Below are positions 1-10,625 of a DNA stretch of 64,000 bases, one piece after another. The DNA lies in the NCBI GenBank assembly GCA_014904985.1, contig MU128948.1, forward strand, positions 258,770 to 322,769, given 5' to 3'. Each line of letters starts with the position of its first letter. Within the stretch, counting starts at the first letter, position 1. Under the pieces are notes generated by a model that searched no databases, was not told where the DNA came from, and saw only the letters and a list, made by a program, of their open reading frames with translations. Made by a program: the position numbers and the translations under genes. This stretch comes from Hydnum rufescens UP504. Lineage: Eukaryota; Basidiomycota; Agaricomycetes; Cantharellales; Hydnaceae.

Positions 1-557
1 AGAATCCAGGCAAGAAGAGATAAGAAGGTCAAGAGATGTTGGAGGAGCAATCCAGCAGCCCAGAAGGGACTAGGTGGAAATGAGCACAGCAGTCCTTAAG
101 CTTGTGGAGTCAAACTGGAAAATACTCAGAGCTGTAGTCTGGAGTAACAGCAGAAATCCTGAGATTATGTAATATGAACAAGGAATACAAGAAGGCTGAC
201 CTGTAGTCTGGAGTAACAGTGGAAATCCTGAGAGACCAAAGCTGAGGTCTCTGGACTTCACTGCTGATACTATTATACATGATTGCTATACTACAGGGGA
301 GTGATCACTAAACAGGAGATGGTTAAGGGGGGCAGGAACAGGGACGCAGGCAGGGGGAAAGTGGACAGGAACAGGAACACATGGGGAGCATACTGGAAGC
401 AACAGGGAATGAAAAGGAAATTAAATTAAATCAGAAGCAAACTAGAAGCAAACCAAACTCGGGGAAGCAGGGGTGGAGTGGAGCAGACAGAGGGAGGAGT
501 GGTCTGGAGTAGACCAGGAGTGGATCAGAGTTGACCAGAGTAGATTGGAAAAAGGGA
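1..557 (-). repeat. Inverted, truncated Ty3/gypsy LTR
   Basis: Reverse-orientation copy of the same LTR subfamily as the solo LTR that starts at 5709. Shared blocks include the complement of the CCCCTGTAGTATAG promoter-proximal block and the repeated CTGTAGTCTGGAGTAACAG motif (seen twice here). The left end runs off the window. The right end stops at the AAAAAGGG block, about a dozen bases short of the expected TGACA terminus, and joins gypsy pol sequence directly. This is an LTR in the wrong orientation for the element to its right, so the join is a rearrangement or a truncated insertion, not a normal 5' LTR. Confidence 0.8.
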
Positions 558-3500
558 GCTCGTACCCGAGGAATTCCGTGACTTCCAGGACGTGTTCTCC
601 AAAGACTCCTTTGACCAACTCCCCACCCAGAAGCCATGGGACCACCACATTGAGTTCCAAGAAGGAACTCAGCTACCTCCTCCTGCCAAACTGTTCCTGC
701 TGTCCCCGGGTGAACAGAAAGAACTCGACGACTTCCTGAAGGAGAATCTCACTTCCGGTCGAATCCATCCGTCAAAGTCTCCAATGGCCGCTCCAGTGTT
801 CTTCGTGAAGAAAAAGGATGCAGGGTTCCGCCTAGTCCAGGACTACCGGAAACTCAACGACATCACGGTTAAGAACGCGTACCCCTTACCCCTAATCTCT
901 GACGTGATTGATCAACTCCGTGGAGCTAAAGTGTTCAGGAAACTTGACCTCTGGTGGGGATTCCAGAACATCCGGATGGCAGAAGGAGACGAATGGAAAG
1001 CAGCATTCCGGACGAACCGAGGACTGTTCGAACCGTTGGTAATGTTCTTCGGACTTTGCAACTCCCCGGGGACGTTCCAGAACATGATCAATGACGTCCT
1101 CAGGGAGTGGATCGACAACGGAGTATGCATTGTGTACCTGGATGACATCTTATGCTTTGCCAAGACTCGAGAAGAGTACGTCCGAGGCGTCCGAGGCATC
1201 CTACAGACCCTCCGGGAAAACAAACTCTTCCTGAAACCGGAGAAGTGTGAGTTCTTCCGAGATCGGATCGAATACCTGGGGATGATATTCATGCCGGACC
1301 ATGTGGAGATGGACCCTGTCAAAGTCGGAGGCGTAACGGACTGGCCGGAGCCCAAAAACCTGAAAGAAACACAGTCATTCTTAGGGTTCATTAACTTCTA
1401 CCGACGATTCATTCAAGATTTCGCCAAGGTTGCCAGACCTCTAAACGATCTCACCCAGAAAGACACACCCTTCCGGTGGACCAATGCAGAACGTAATGCC
1501 TTCCTCAAACTGAAAGCCCTCATCACTTCCGCACTGATCCTAGTGTTTCCCTCCGAGTCCGGACGCTTCTGAGTGGAGGCGGATGCCTCTGGGTATGCAA
1601 CGGGAGCTGTACTCTCCCAACTCCAAGATGACGGGAAGTGGCACCCAGTGGGCTTCTTGTCAAAAAGCTTATCTGAGGCCGAAAGAAACTATGACATCTA
1701 CAACAAGGAACTCTTAGCCATCATCCGGGCCTTGGAAGCTTGGAGACACTACCTCGAAGGTTCCCCTCACTCAGTCGAGATCTTGATGGACCACCAGAAC
1801 CTCCAGTACTTCCAGTCTGCCCAGAAGTTGAACCAGAGGCAAGCCCGGTGGAGCATATTCCTCTCTCAGTTCAACTTCACCCTCCAACACTGTTCCGGAA
1901 CACAGTCCAGGAAGCCTGATGCCCTCTCATGCCGGTCGGACCATCCATGTGGGGACTCTGACAATTCTGATGTGGTGCTCCTGAAACCGGCCGCCTTCCA
2001 GACATGGGCCACCAACTCCCCGGAGGTCATCACAGTCGAAGGGCCCAGCCGGAGCCTGATGGCACGGATCAAAAGGGCAACGGAGATCGACGATAAAGTG
2101 GTCCAGATCGTTAAGGAGCTGAATGGGGATGGACCGAAGACACACCTCAAGGATTGGGAACTCCATGGCTCCACAGTTCTCTACCGAGGCCACGTATATG
2201 TCCTGTTGGACCCCAAACTCCGTCATGACCTCGTGCATGAGCACCATGATACTCCGACCACGGGTCATCCCGGACGGTGGAAGACGTACGAGCTGGTATC
2301 CCGCCACTACTGGTGGCTGGGGATGTCTTGATACATTGTGACCTATGTCTCTACCTGTGACACTTGCAACCGGATGAAAACCTTTCCTTCCAAGCCATCC
2401 GGAACACTCCACCCCAACCCTGTGCCGGACCGTCGATGGCAGGTCATATCCGTGGACATGATCACAGAACTCCTGGAATCACATGGATTTGACAGCATGA
2501 TGATCGTTGTCGACCGATTATCCAAACGAATCCATGCAATGCCCACGACCACCACAGTTGATTCTGCCGGGGTCGCCCGTCTGTTCCGAGACAACGTGTG
2601 GAGACATCATGGCCTTCCGGAAACCATTATCAGCGACCGAGGCTCCACCTTCACTTCCAAGTTCATGAAGGAGCTGAACTCACTCCTTGGCGTTAAAACG
2701 AACTTCTCGACAGCATTCCACCCCCAGATGGATGGACAGACGGAGCGTGTCAATCAGGAAATTGAGCAATACCTCCGGATCTTTGTTAACCACCGGCAGA
2801 ACGACTGGGCAGAATGGCTCCCTATTGCGGAATTCGCATATAACAACCGTGTGCACTCCTCTACACGCCAGACCCTGTTCGGCTGGACTCCGGACAGGAC
2901 CCCCGCCTTGGCACTGAACCAGTCCATGCCGGGACAGTTGAAGCCGCCTCGGACTTCATCACTCGGATGCGGAAGGCTACGGACAAAGCCAGGCCGCCTT
3001 ATGGAGGGCTGCAGAAGACATGGCATGCTTCTATGATGCCCACCGCACGGACGCTCCGGAATACACAATTGGCGACCAAGTTTGGCTAGATGCACGTGAC
3101 ATCTCCACCAACCGCCCCACTAAAAACTCTCTGACAAATGGCTTGACCCTATAAGGTTGATAAAGTCATCTCCCGCTCTGCCATCTGTCTCAAACTCCCT
3201 GCCTCCATGCGTATCCACCCAGTGTTCCATGTATCCAAACTCCGCCCCTTCCGACCGGACTCGATTGCAGAGCGCACAGCTCACCCCCCACCACCCCAAT
3301 CTTACGAGGAGGTGAAGAGGAGTACGAAGTCGAGCGAATCGAGAATTCCAGGTATTTCCGCCGGAAACTCCAGTACCTAGTGAAGTGGAAGGGGTACCCA
3401 GCTTCCGACAATGAGTGGGTCCCTGAAGCCAACCTGGACAACGCCCCGGAGGCCATTCAGGAATTCCACCGGACTCATCCGGAGGCCCCGAGACGCATTA

Positions 3501-3660
3501 ATGCTGTGGAGTTCGCATCCATACCGTTCCGGACCACCCAGTTCCTTACGGAGTCTCCGACGGACCTCCCGGACTGGGTCGACGCACTGACAGATTCAAG
3601 GAACAACGTATTTACAAGGAGGAAAGAAAAGGAAAAAAGGAGGAGTGGAAGACAGAACAA
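558..3660 (+). pseudogene. Ty3/gypsy chromodomain retrotransposon pol, 5'-truncated
   Basis: Remnant of a polyprotein for reverse transcription and integration. Visible in order: reverse transcriptase (from about 562; YLDD active site near 1135), RNase H (EADASGYATGAVLSQ, from 1576), integrase zinc region (H..H with CDTC near 2357), integrase core with all three acidic residues (SVDMIT, ISDRGS, QTERVNQEIEQYL), and a C-terminal chromodomain (YLVKWKGYPASDNEWVPE, about 3372-3428). Gag and protease are absent because the 5' part is replaced by an inverted LTR. Two in-frame TGA codons (1570-1572, 2329-2331) sit at family Arg positions. Further indels lie near 2935 and 3120-3300 (integrase tail to chromodomain), so one reading frame no longer spans pol. 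In the RT block, LDLRWG of the family reads LDLWWG, a CGG to TGG change. The chromodomain and domain order place it among chromoviruses. Confidence 0.93.
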
Positions 3661-3669
3661 CAACTCGGA

Positions 3670-4569
3670 CTACTCATCGCCCTTGTCATCATCATCCTCA
3701 TTGTCCATGTCATCGTCCTCGCCATCAACATTGTCGTTACCACCCTCGCTATCCGTTATGTTAATGGGCTCCTCGGTATGCTGACGCTTGATCCCGCGTC
3801 TGGACGACGGACCCCCACCGGAGGCCGGCTCGACCATTCCAGGCCTGATCCCCATCCACTCCGGACTCGGGACCGGAGGGTGAGAAACCACCTGGCGAGG
3901 GACCAGGTGCCGGGTGATGGCCTGAAGAGAATCTTGCATCTCCCCCACCGAGAACGCCATCTCCTCCACGGCCTGGGCCTGTTTCTCCAACGCCTCGGCC
4001 GACCGTTTGTGCACAAGCGTGCTTTGCTCCGCGGCAACCGCTAGTCGGAGCTGGACGTCCGCTGCAGGAGCATGAGCATGGCCCCAACCCATCGATGGCT
4101 CGGCTCCAGATGCCCCTTCGTCGCCCAGCGTGCATCGAACCTTCGCCATGAAGCACGGCCGGCATGCCCGCATTCCTGGCTTGTCCTGGGGGACACAAGG
4201 GATCCGGTGCTGAATACAGTGGATGCACACGGTAGACCTGGAAGACATTATTACCAAGTAAGTGGAACTTCACCAAGACACGGACTCACGGCTGGTTCGC
4301 AGAGTCCTCCCGGACCCTCCTGGCAGTAGCCTCCACGGTAGCCTTAGCCTCCGCGGTGGCCTTGGCCTCTGCAGTGGCCTTGGCCTCCGCAGCTGCCTTA
4401 TGACGCGCTGCCTCAGCGCCTTCCGCTTCGCCTCCTCCTTCTTCTGCTCCTCCTCTGCGAGCCTGGCCTCCTCCTCCTGTGCCTCCCTCAATGCCTGCGC
4501 AGCCTCTTCACGGCGGAGACGAGCTTCTTCAAACGGAGAACGATTATTGCCTGACATGTTACGTGGCAC
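3670..4569 (-). CDS. Antisense, spliced Zn2Cys6-type ORF carried by the gypsy element
   Basis: Lies on the strand opposite pol, between the chromodomain and the 3' LTR. Exon 1 (4569-4290) encodes an Arg/Glu/Ala-rich, coiled-coil-like segment that includes EEARLAEEEQKKEEAKRK and then an AEAK/ATAEAK repeat. Exon 2 (4237-3670) starts ST-VCIHC and contains six cysteines spaced C-X2-C-X6-C-X10-C-X2-C-X6-C, the exact fungal Zn(II)2Cys6 binuclear cluster spacing. A Glu/Gln-rich helix and a very acidic Asp/Glu tail ending at 3670 follow. The intron (4238-4289, 52 nt) has a GTGAGT donor and a CCAG acceptor, and its phase joins the exons in frame. One single-base frameshift near 4412-4425 is needed to keep the AEAK repeat in frame. 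The spliced length (848 nt) is one base short of a whole number of codons, which fits a 1 nt deletion. I expect a nuclear DNA-binding or chromatin role from the cluster, but function is inference. This copy is probably non-functional. Confidence 0.62.
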
Positions 4570-4628
4570 AAGAACTCCGGATGTTTCTGCGGATCGATCC
4601 TTCCCACCCGCTTGGGATGATCGGGCTT

Positions 4629-4641
4629 AAGAGGGGGGTAA
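4629..4641 (+). promoter_or_regulatory. Polypurine tract of the gypsy element
   Basis: AAGAGGGGGGTAA directly upstream of the TGTCAGAG start of the 3' LTR. Position and composition are those of a plus-strand priming site for reverse transcription. Confidence 0.8.
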
Positions 4642-5252
4642 TGTCAGAGTTCATCCGTTTCCCAGTTAATTCCGGATTTGTTTCCGGATTTGTTCCGGTT
4701 TGTTTCCGGTTTGTCCCTGCCTCCGTTTCATTTCCCTTCATTTCCTCGTTTCCTTTACTTCCGGTTCTCACACACTTACCCCTGGCCCTGTCCCTGTCCC
4801 CTCCACTTTCCTGTCCCCTGCCCGCTCCCCCCTTGTGCCTGCCCCCTGTAACCACTTCTCATTAAGCGATCAATCCCCCGTAGTATAGGAACTATGTATA
4901 AGTAGTCTGGGGTGAAATCCAGAGATTCAGCTTTGGTCTCTCAGGATTTCCGCTTCCACTCCGGACTACAGGTTAGCCTCACTGTACCTATTCCCTTAAT
5001 GTTAATCTCAGGATTTCCGCTTCCACTCCGGACTACAGTCCGAGTACTTCCCAGTTGACTCCGTGAGCTTAAGGACTGCTGTACTCGTTTCCGCCTAGTC
5101 CCTTCCGGGCTGCTGGATTGCCTCTCCGTCTCAATCTCATTATCTTGTTCTTGCCCGGATTCTCCCGGACTTAGCCGGACTCACGCCAGACTTAGTCGGA
5201 GTTATCTGTGTTTATATTTGTTTGGTGCTCTCGTCGCAGCATGGCCCTGACA
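4642..5252 (+). repeat. 3' LTR of the gypsy element (611 bp)
   Basis: Begins TGTCAGAG and ends CCCTGACA. CpG-rich compared with the other LTRs of this group, for example the solo LTR copies at 5709, 14728 and 16475, so it is probably the youngest. It contains a TATA-like TATGTATAAGTAG about 250 bp in, followed by two copies of the CTCAGGATTTCCGC block. The following five bases are TCTTC. The matching left duplication cannot be tested because the 5' end is lost. Confidence 0.88.
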
Positions 5253-5625
5253 TCTTCCAGTCTTCAGTACTTCAGTATATTGCTGTAGTATGTGTTTTTC
5301 AGCTTCCTATCAAAGTGTGGCTAAGTATTTTCCCCCCAGACTGCCACTGGTGCTAGTACCACAACTATGCAGTCCATAAGACATACTATCCTGGGGTTCC
5401 TGAAATTGTTCAACTAGCAATCCATTACTTTGCAGAAAGTGCATTGCTGGAATTTTTTGCCACACAAATGGCTTTTGCATGGTAGTTACCCAATGTCCCC
5501 TTCAATTTTGGGATGAAACCTCATTATTTTGTCAGGGTTTCAGCTGAGAATTGCTCTTGGATTTGCAATCACACTCTCAGTAACAAATCTGCCCATATAT
5601 TGAACAATCTGCAGGCATACTCCAT
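5253..5625. other. Short unassigned spacer
   Basis: About 370 bp between the gypsy 3' LTR and copia-A. No ORF of note, no clear repeat and no RNA gene seen. Few CpGs. Confidence 0.6.
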
Positions 5626-5630
5626 TGGAT

Positions 5631-5708
5631 TTGTGAAGGTTACAGATGAAAAATAGTATTTCCCCTGATGACTAAGTGGACATGAGTGAATTTGATAGAC
5701 TGGATAGC
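5631..5708 (-). repeat. copia-A 3' LTR, outer fragment
   Basis: Matches 25166-25243 of the other LTR (TTGTGAAGG start, then the AAAAATAGTATTTCCCCTGATGAC block). Interrupted at 5708 by a solo gypsy LTR; the LTR resumes at 16626. Confidence 0.85.
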
Positions 5709-5940
5709 TGTCAGGGTTCCACCCTTTTTCTGATCTACTCCGGTCAACTCCAATCCACTCCAGTCTACTCCAGACCACTCCTCCCTCTGTCTGCTCCACT
5801 CCACCCTGCTTCCCCCAAGTTTGGTTTGCTTCTGGTTTGCTTCTGATTTAATTTAATTTCCTTTTCATTTCCTGTTGCTTCTGGTATGCTCCCATGTGTT
5901 CCTGTTCCTGTCCACTTTCCCCCTGCCTGTGTCCCTGTTC

Positions 5941-6144
5941 TATTGGAATGAATACATCCCAATATGGGAATAAACCTGGAACCTTCCAGAAAGATCTAAG
6001 ACCGTCCAGGACCATATAGGCCCATCTACATCCGTTATTCCCGTATATACTCGAACCCCATAGAAACATGTATTCATATATAAATACCGAGATTTTACTT
6101 GGTAAATCATAGTGTTGTTTCTCTAAAAGACTTATATCTTAACA
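5941..6144 (+). repeat. copia-1 5' LTR
   Basis: Starts TATTGGAATG (both LTRs have TA where copia LTRs usually have TG) and ends CTTAACA. It has a TATA-like TATATAAATACC about 60 bp before the end. It differs from the 3' LTR at ten bases, all in seven CpG-derived positions. Confidence 0.93.
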
Positions 6145-6158
6145 CGTTATCAGCACCA
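6145..6158 (+). promoter_or_regulatory. Probable primer binding site of copia-1
   Basis: CGTTATCAGCACCA follows the 5' LTR at once, the expected place for tRNA priming. The sequence differs from the initiator-Met-half type site of the other copia elements in this window. The tRNA used is not established. Confidence 0.5.
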
Positions 6159-7293
6159 GTCACTTAAAAACAAAGACACTTGTTATGCCCAACATCGCCC
6201 CGATAGACAAGAACACCCTCAACGGTTTTTACCAGATCAATCAATTGAAAGGGGACAACTGGCTTCCATGGAAAACCAGGGTCACGGCATTACTCGCGAT
6301 AGCCGATCTAACGAAATATATTGACAGCACCTACCCATGTCCCAGTGATGAGTCCCTGATCAAAGAATGGGAGACTCAAGATCTCCAAACTCGATCCTTA
6401 CTCCAATTGACCATGGGAGATGAAGAACTCATCCATTTAAGCGGTGCTCAGACCGCGGCCCAAATGTGGACGCAATTACGTGACACCAAGGAGCCCAAGG
6501 GCATTTTTGGAGTAGTCGCAGAAAGGCAAAAATTATTACAAATAATTCCATCTGAATCTACGCCAATAATAGAACATATTGCCATATTCTGAAAAGCCAA
6601 GGAAAACCTCGCGATATTGGGCTATCCGCACCTCGGTCAGCCACTTGGGCTGACCTTAATAGGTGGGACAAATCCCTCATCTAGTCAGCCTAAGAGGCCT
6701 ATTTTTTCTTTGATGTCAATTGACAATCCTTGGATGTCAAATTGACATCTGGCCATCTTTCTGGAGCAGAATCAAACACTGTGAGCAGAAGCATATGGAT
6801 ATATTTAGTTGGGGGGTATCGGAATAGGTCCTGGAATGCCCGGGGACACCCCTGAATGGGTCAGTGGGCTGGTTGATTCCCAATATGGAAATGTAATTAC
6901 ATAATAGCCTAAATAGGAAATTATGTAATTCACCCAAAAAGCGGTGACATAATCATACACAATAGTAGTATTATGTAATGTATTACATAATTAATTGATG
7001 AGATAATTATATTATATTATATAATATATATTACCTAATATACATATTATCTAATTAATCATTACCTAATTAATCATTACCTAATTACTACCTAATTAAT
7101 TATATAATATAGGTCACATGACCAGCACTCCTGTGCCAGCCATGCCAAAAAGAGGGGGCACCCCTGCCCCAGACCAACTGGAGGGGTGGGGCAGGGGTCA
7201 GAGGGGCCCACCAGAGGGGATGGGGGCCCCTGGGTGAGGAACTAAAGGATCCTATAATGGGGGGTCGACAGGTTAGTTAAAAAAATCAATAGT

Positions 7294-7332
7294 AGTGCAA
7301 AAAGGGCAGCCAGAGGCTGCCCTTTTTGCACT
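7294..7332. other. Perfect 18 bp hairpin
   Basis: AGTGCAAAAAGGGCAGCC, loop AGA, then its exact complement. Part of the SINE-like body. Confidence 0.8.
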
Positions 7333-7364
7333 AGAGTAGCTAAAACTGTAATAACATACCTTAA

Positions 7365-7397
7365 CACCACACCCCAGTCATATACTGGGGTGTGGTG
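7365..7397. other. 13 bp stem hairpin
   Basis: CACCACACCCCAG pairs with CTGGGGTGTGGTG across a 7 base loop (TCATATA). It lies 32 bp from the preceding hairpin. Confidence 0.8.
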
Positions 7398-7539
7398 GCT
7401 TGTCCTGGGCTCTTGGTAGATTGAGGTGGTGGTGTCGCGCAACAGAAAAAATTTTCGGCAATTGCCGGAAATTGAACCCGGGACTCAACACCGCAGTTGC
7501 CCAGTTTCAAAGCAAGCCACCTGCTGCTATGAAAAAGCC

Positions 7540-10500
7540 TAAATGCGGTAACTAGATAGACCAATATAAAAGGGGTGATTAGATGATACTCTATAATAAC
7601 TTTGGATCATAGCCAATTACATAATAAATGATTCCTATTAAAAAAAGCCTAAATGCGGGAATTGGATGAGGTACATCAATAACCACTGAGCAGATCATTC
7701 TGAAATTTTGTACATAATTAGATGCTACTTCTATGCAAATTATATCAAAATTTCAGCCAAATTGGTGGAGGGGTTATGAAGATATGAGGCAAACAAGTCT
7801 GGACATTGAAATTCATTTCCTCCCCTTGCAGAATAGTTAGAGACTTGAAAATTTTTACAAATCCATACAATATAATTTACTAATCATGTACCAAAAATCA
7901 GCCCAATCCACACACTTGAAGGGAATGAACTGGACAATAGGTACCAGAAGCACTGGAAATTGCCCAAATGTAAGGAGTGCAAGGATCATTCTGAAATTTG
8001 GCATGTGATTAGATACTGTTTAGGCAAAGACCATATCAAAATTTCAGCCAGATCCACTCAGTAAGTACAGAGATATGAGGGAAACAGGTTTAAACATTGA
8101 AAATCAATTTACTCCCCCACAGACAAGATATGGACTTGAAATTAGACATGGGTCATGACCATATAATTAAATAGCCATGTGAAAAAATCAGCATATTCTG
8201 TTTACTTCTAGACATTCAACTCCCTTTTCAGGCAAAAAGAGAACAACAAGCTACCATGAATGTTAAGCACTTTAAATTACACCCAAAATAGGTGGAATGG
8301 GCTTATAATATTATACCCTGACTGTATCCAAAAATGGAATTAATTGGATGTGTGGAAGTAGCTTAAATTGAGGGGAGGGGGAGGAAGATCAAAAGTGAAT
8401 TACATAAGATTTAAAGAAGGGGTGGCTCTTATATTACACCACTGAGTTAATACATATATGAGGAGTGTACATGCCAGATATCAGCCCAACTGGACTCCAT
8501 TTAGGCAGTGTTCCACAGGCCTCCCCCTAAACAACAATTTCCTCCCCAGAGCCTTCCATCCATGTAATTCCCCTGAAAATGCACACTTGGGTCATCCAAA
8601 CACATCTATAGCATTCCTCAAAATTTCAGATTTATGACTCCAGTGTTAGAGTCTCCATAATATTTTCAAGTTTCACTGAGATACACCATCCAGTTGGGAC
8701 ACTTCCAGGGCTCCAATGACTCTGAATTTTTGTAGGTCACACCTGCTCATTATTTGAGGCTCAGCCCCACATTTTCAGCCCATTCTGAGCACTTTTGACA
8801 TTTGTCACATGACCAAGATCTTCCCCTCCCCCTGCTTCACTCAGTCATCCAATTTGTGTAGATATTGTTTCCATCTGCAGTGGTAGTATGTAACAGTGCA
8901 TGATTCAAATTTAAGGAGATTCCATGGAATATTGATTGAGTTATTCAAGAAACATTCTAGATCAATTCAATTTGGGGGTACAGCAGTATTTCCACTAAAT
9001 ACCGCTGTTCTGACCCCAAATTGAATTGATCTGGAATGTTTCTTGAATAGCTCAATCAATATTCCATGGAATCTCCTGAAATTTGAATCATGCACTGTCA
9101 CACACTACTACTACAGATGGCAACAAAGTCCACACAAATTGGATGACTGAGTGAAGCAGGGGGAGGGGAAGATCTTGGTCATGTGACAAATGTCAAAAGT
9201 GCTCAGAATGGGCTGAAAATGTGGGGCTGAGCCTCAAATGATGAGCAGGTGTGACCTACAAAAGTTCAGAGTCATTGGAGCCCTGGAAGTGTCCCAACTG
9301 GAGGGTGTATCTCAGTGAAACTTGAAAATATTATGGAGACTCTAACACTGGAGTCATAAATCTGAAATTTTGAGGAATGCTATAGATGTGTTTGGATGAC
9401 CCAAGTGTGCATTTTCAGGGGAATTACATGGATAGAAGGCTCTGGGGAAGAAATTGTTGTTTAGGGGGGAGGCCTGTGGAACACTGCCTAAATGGAGTCC
9501 AGTTGGGCTGATATCTGGCATGTACACTCCCCATATATGTATTAACTCAGTGGTGTAATATCAGAGCCACCCCTTCTCTACATCTTATGTAATTCACTTT
9601 TGATCTTCCTCCCCCTCCCCCTCAATTTAAGCTACTTCCACACATCCAATTAATTCCATTTTTGGATACAGTCAGGGGTATAATATTATAAGCCCATTCC
9701 ACCTATTTTGGGTGTAATTTAAAGTGCTTAACATTCATGGTAGCTTGTTGTTCTCTTTTTGCCTGAAAAGGGAGTTGAATGTCTAGAAGTAAACAGAATA
9801 TGCTGATTTTTTGCACATGGCTATTTAATTATATGGTCATGACCCATGTCTAATTTCAAGTCCATACCTTGTCTGTGGGGGGAGTAAATTGATTTTCAAT
9901 GTTTAAACCTGTTTCCCTCATATCTCTGTACTTACTGAGTGGATCTGGCTGAAATTTTGATATGGTCTTCATCTAAACAGTATCTAATCACATGCCAAAT
10001 TTCAGAATGATCCTTGCACTCCTTACATTTGGGCAATTTCCAGTGCTTCTGGTACCTATTGTCCAGTTCACTCCCTTAAAGTAGGTAGATTGGGCTGATG
10101 TTTTGCACATAATTAGTACATTGTGTAGTTATGCTCTGTGCAAATTTTCAAGTCCCCAGCTATTTTTCTGGGGGAGGAAATGAATTTTTAATGTCCAGAC
10201 TTGTTTCCTTTATATCTCCATAACCTATGCATGAATTTGGCTGAAATTTTATATGATTTGCGTTGAGGTGATCCCTAATCACATACCAAATTTCAGAGCA
10301 ATCTGCCCAGCGCTTATTTCTCGGCAAGTTCCGGTGGTTCCGGTGATGTTTTTACTGCTCTCATTGTTTCAGGCACTAATAATTGGCCCTGGGCCTGATT
10401 TTTCACTCTATTGGGGTCCCTAGAGGCCCATCCATCTATCCCAGGCACCTCCCCCTGGTCCTGGGCCCCTATTGGGCTGGATGCTTAAATGTTTTTTGGA

Positions 10501-10625
10501 TGCACTTCATCCAATTTCTGCATTTAGGCATTTTTTTAAATAGGAAACACTGTATAATGTAATGGGATATTATCTAATGCACCCATCCCCATTGGGCTAT
10601 CTGATTACCGCATTTAGGCTTTTTT
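7540..10625. repeat. Inverted repeat arms of the foldback, ~1.45 kb each
   Basis: The arms mirror each other around about 8990. For example, TTTAAATTACACCCAAAATA near 8270 pairs with its complement near 9710, and GCCTAAATGCGG near 7537 pairs with CCGCATTTAGGC near 10607. Transcripts through this region would form a very long hairpin. Confidence 0.88.

Larger units (their letters stand above)
7240..7535 (-). repeat. SINE-like insert with tRNA-related head
   Basis: On the minus strand, about 7530-7437 reads like the 3' half of a tRNA. GTCCCGGGTTCAATTTCCGG forms a T-arm-like stem-loop and resembles a Pol III B box (GGTTCRANNCC with one extra T), preceded by a weaker A-box-like GTGGCTTGC...CTGG. 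The body to the left holds two hairpins. It lies only in the left arm region and is not mirrored on the right, so it looks like a later insertion. It is not a functional tRNA. Confidence 0.42.

Noticed and set aside
1173..1210. Short direct repeat GTCCGAGGCGTCCGAGGCAT as a possible array
   Set aside because: Two copies of a 9-10 base motif within RT coding sequence. No spacers, no array.
912..1391. 159-codon open frame antisense to reverse transcriptase
   Set aside because: Shadow of a well-conserved RT coding sequence in a GC-balanced region. No domain, no splice signals, unlike the antisense frame at 3670-4569.
3670..4257. Antisense ORF starting at 4257 as an unspliced gene
   Set aside because: Its first codon is TTG and the frame is closed upstream. 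The spliced model with the 4238-4289 intron gives better coding continuity on both sides.
7440..7535. A functional tRNA gene on the minus strand
   Set aside because: Only the T-arm-like part is convincing. No full cloverleaf or acceptor stem pairing is visible, the B box has an extra base, and it lies inside a transposon. Kept only as SINE-like.
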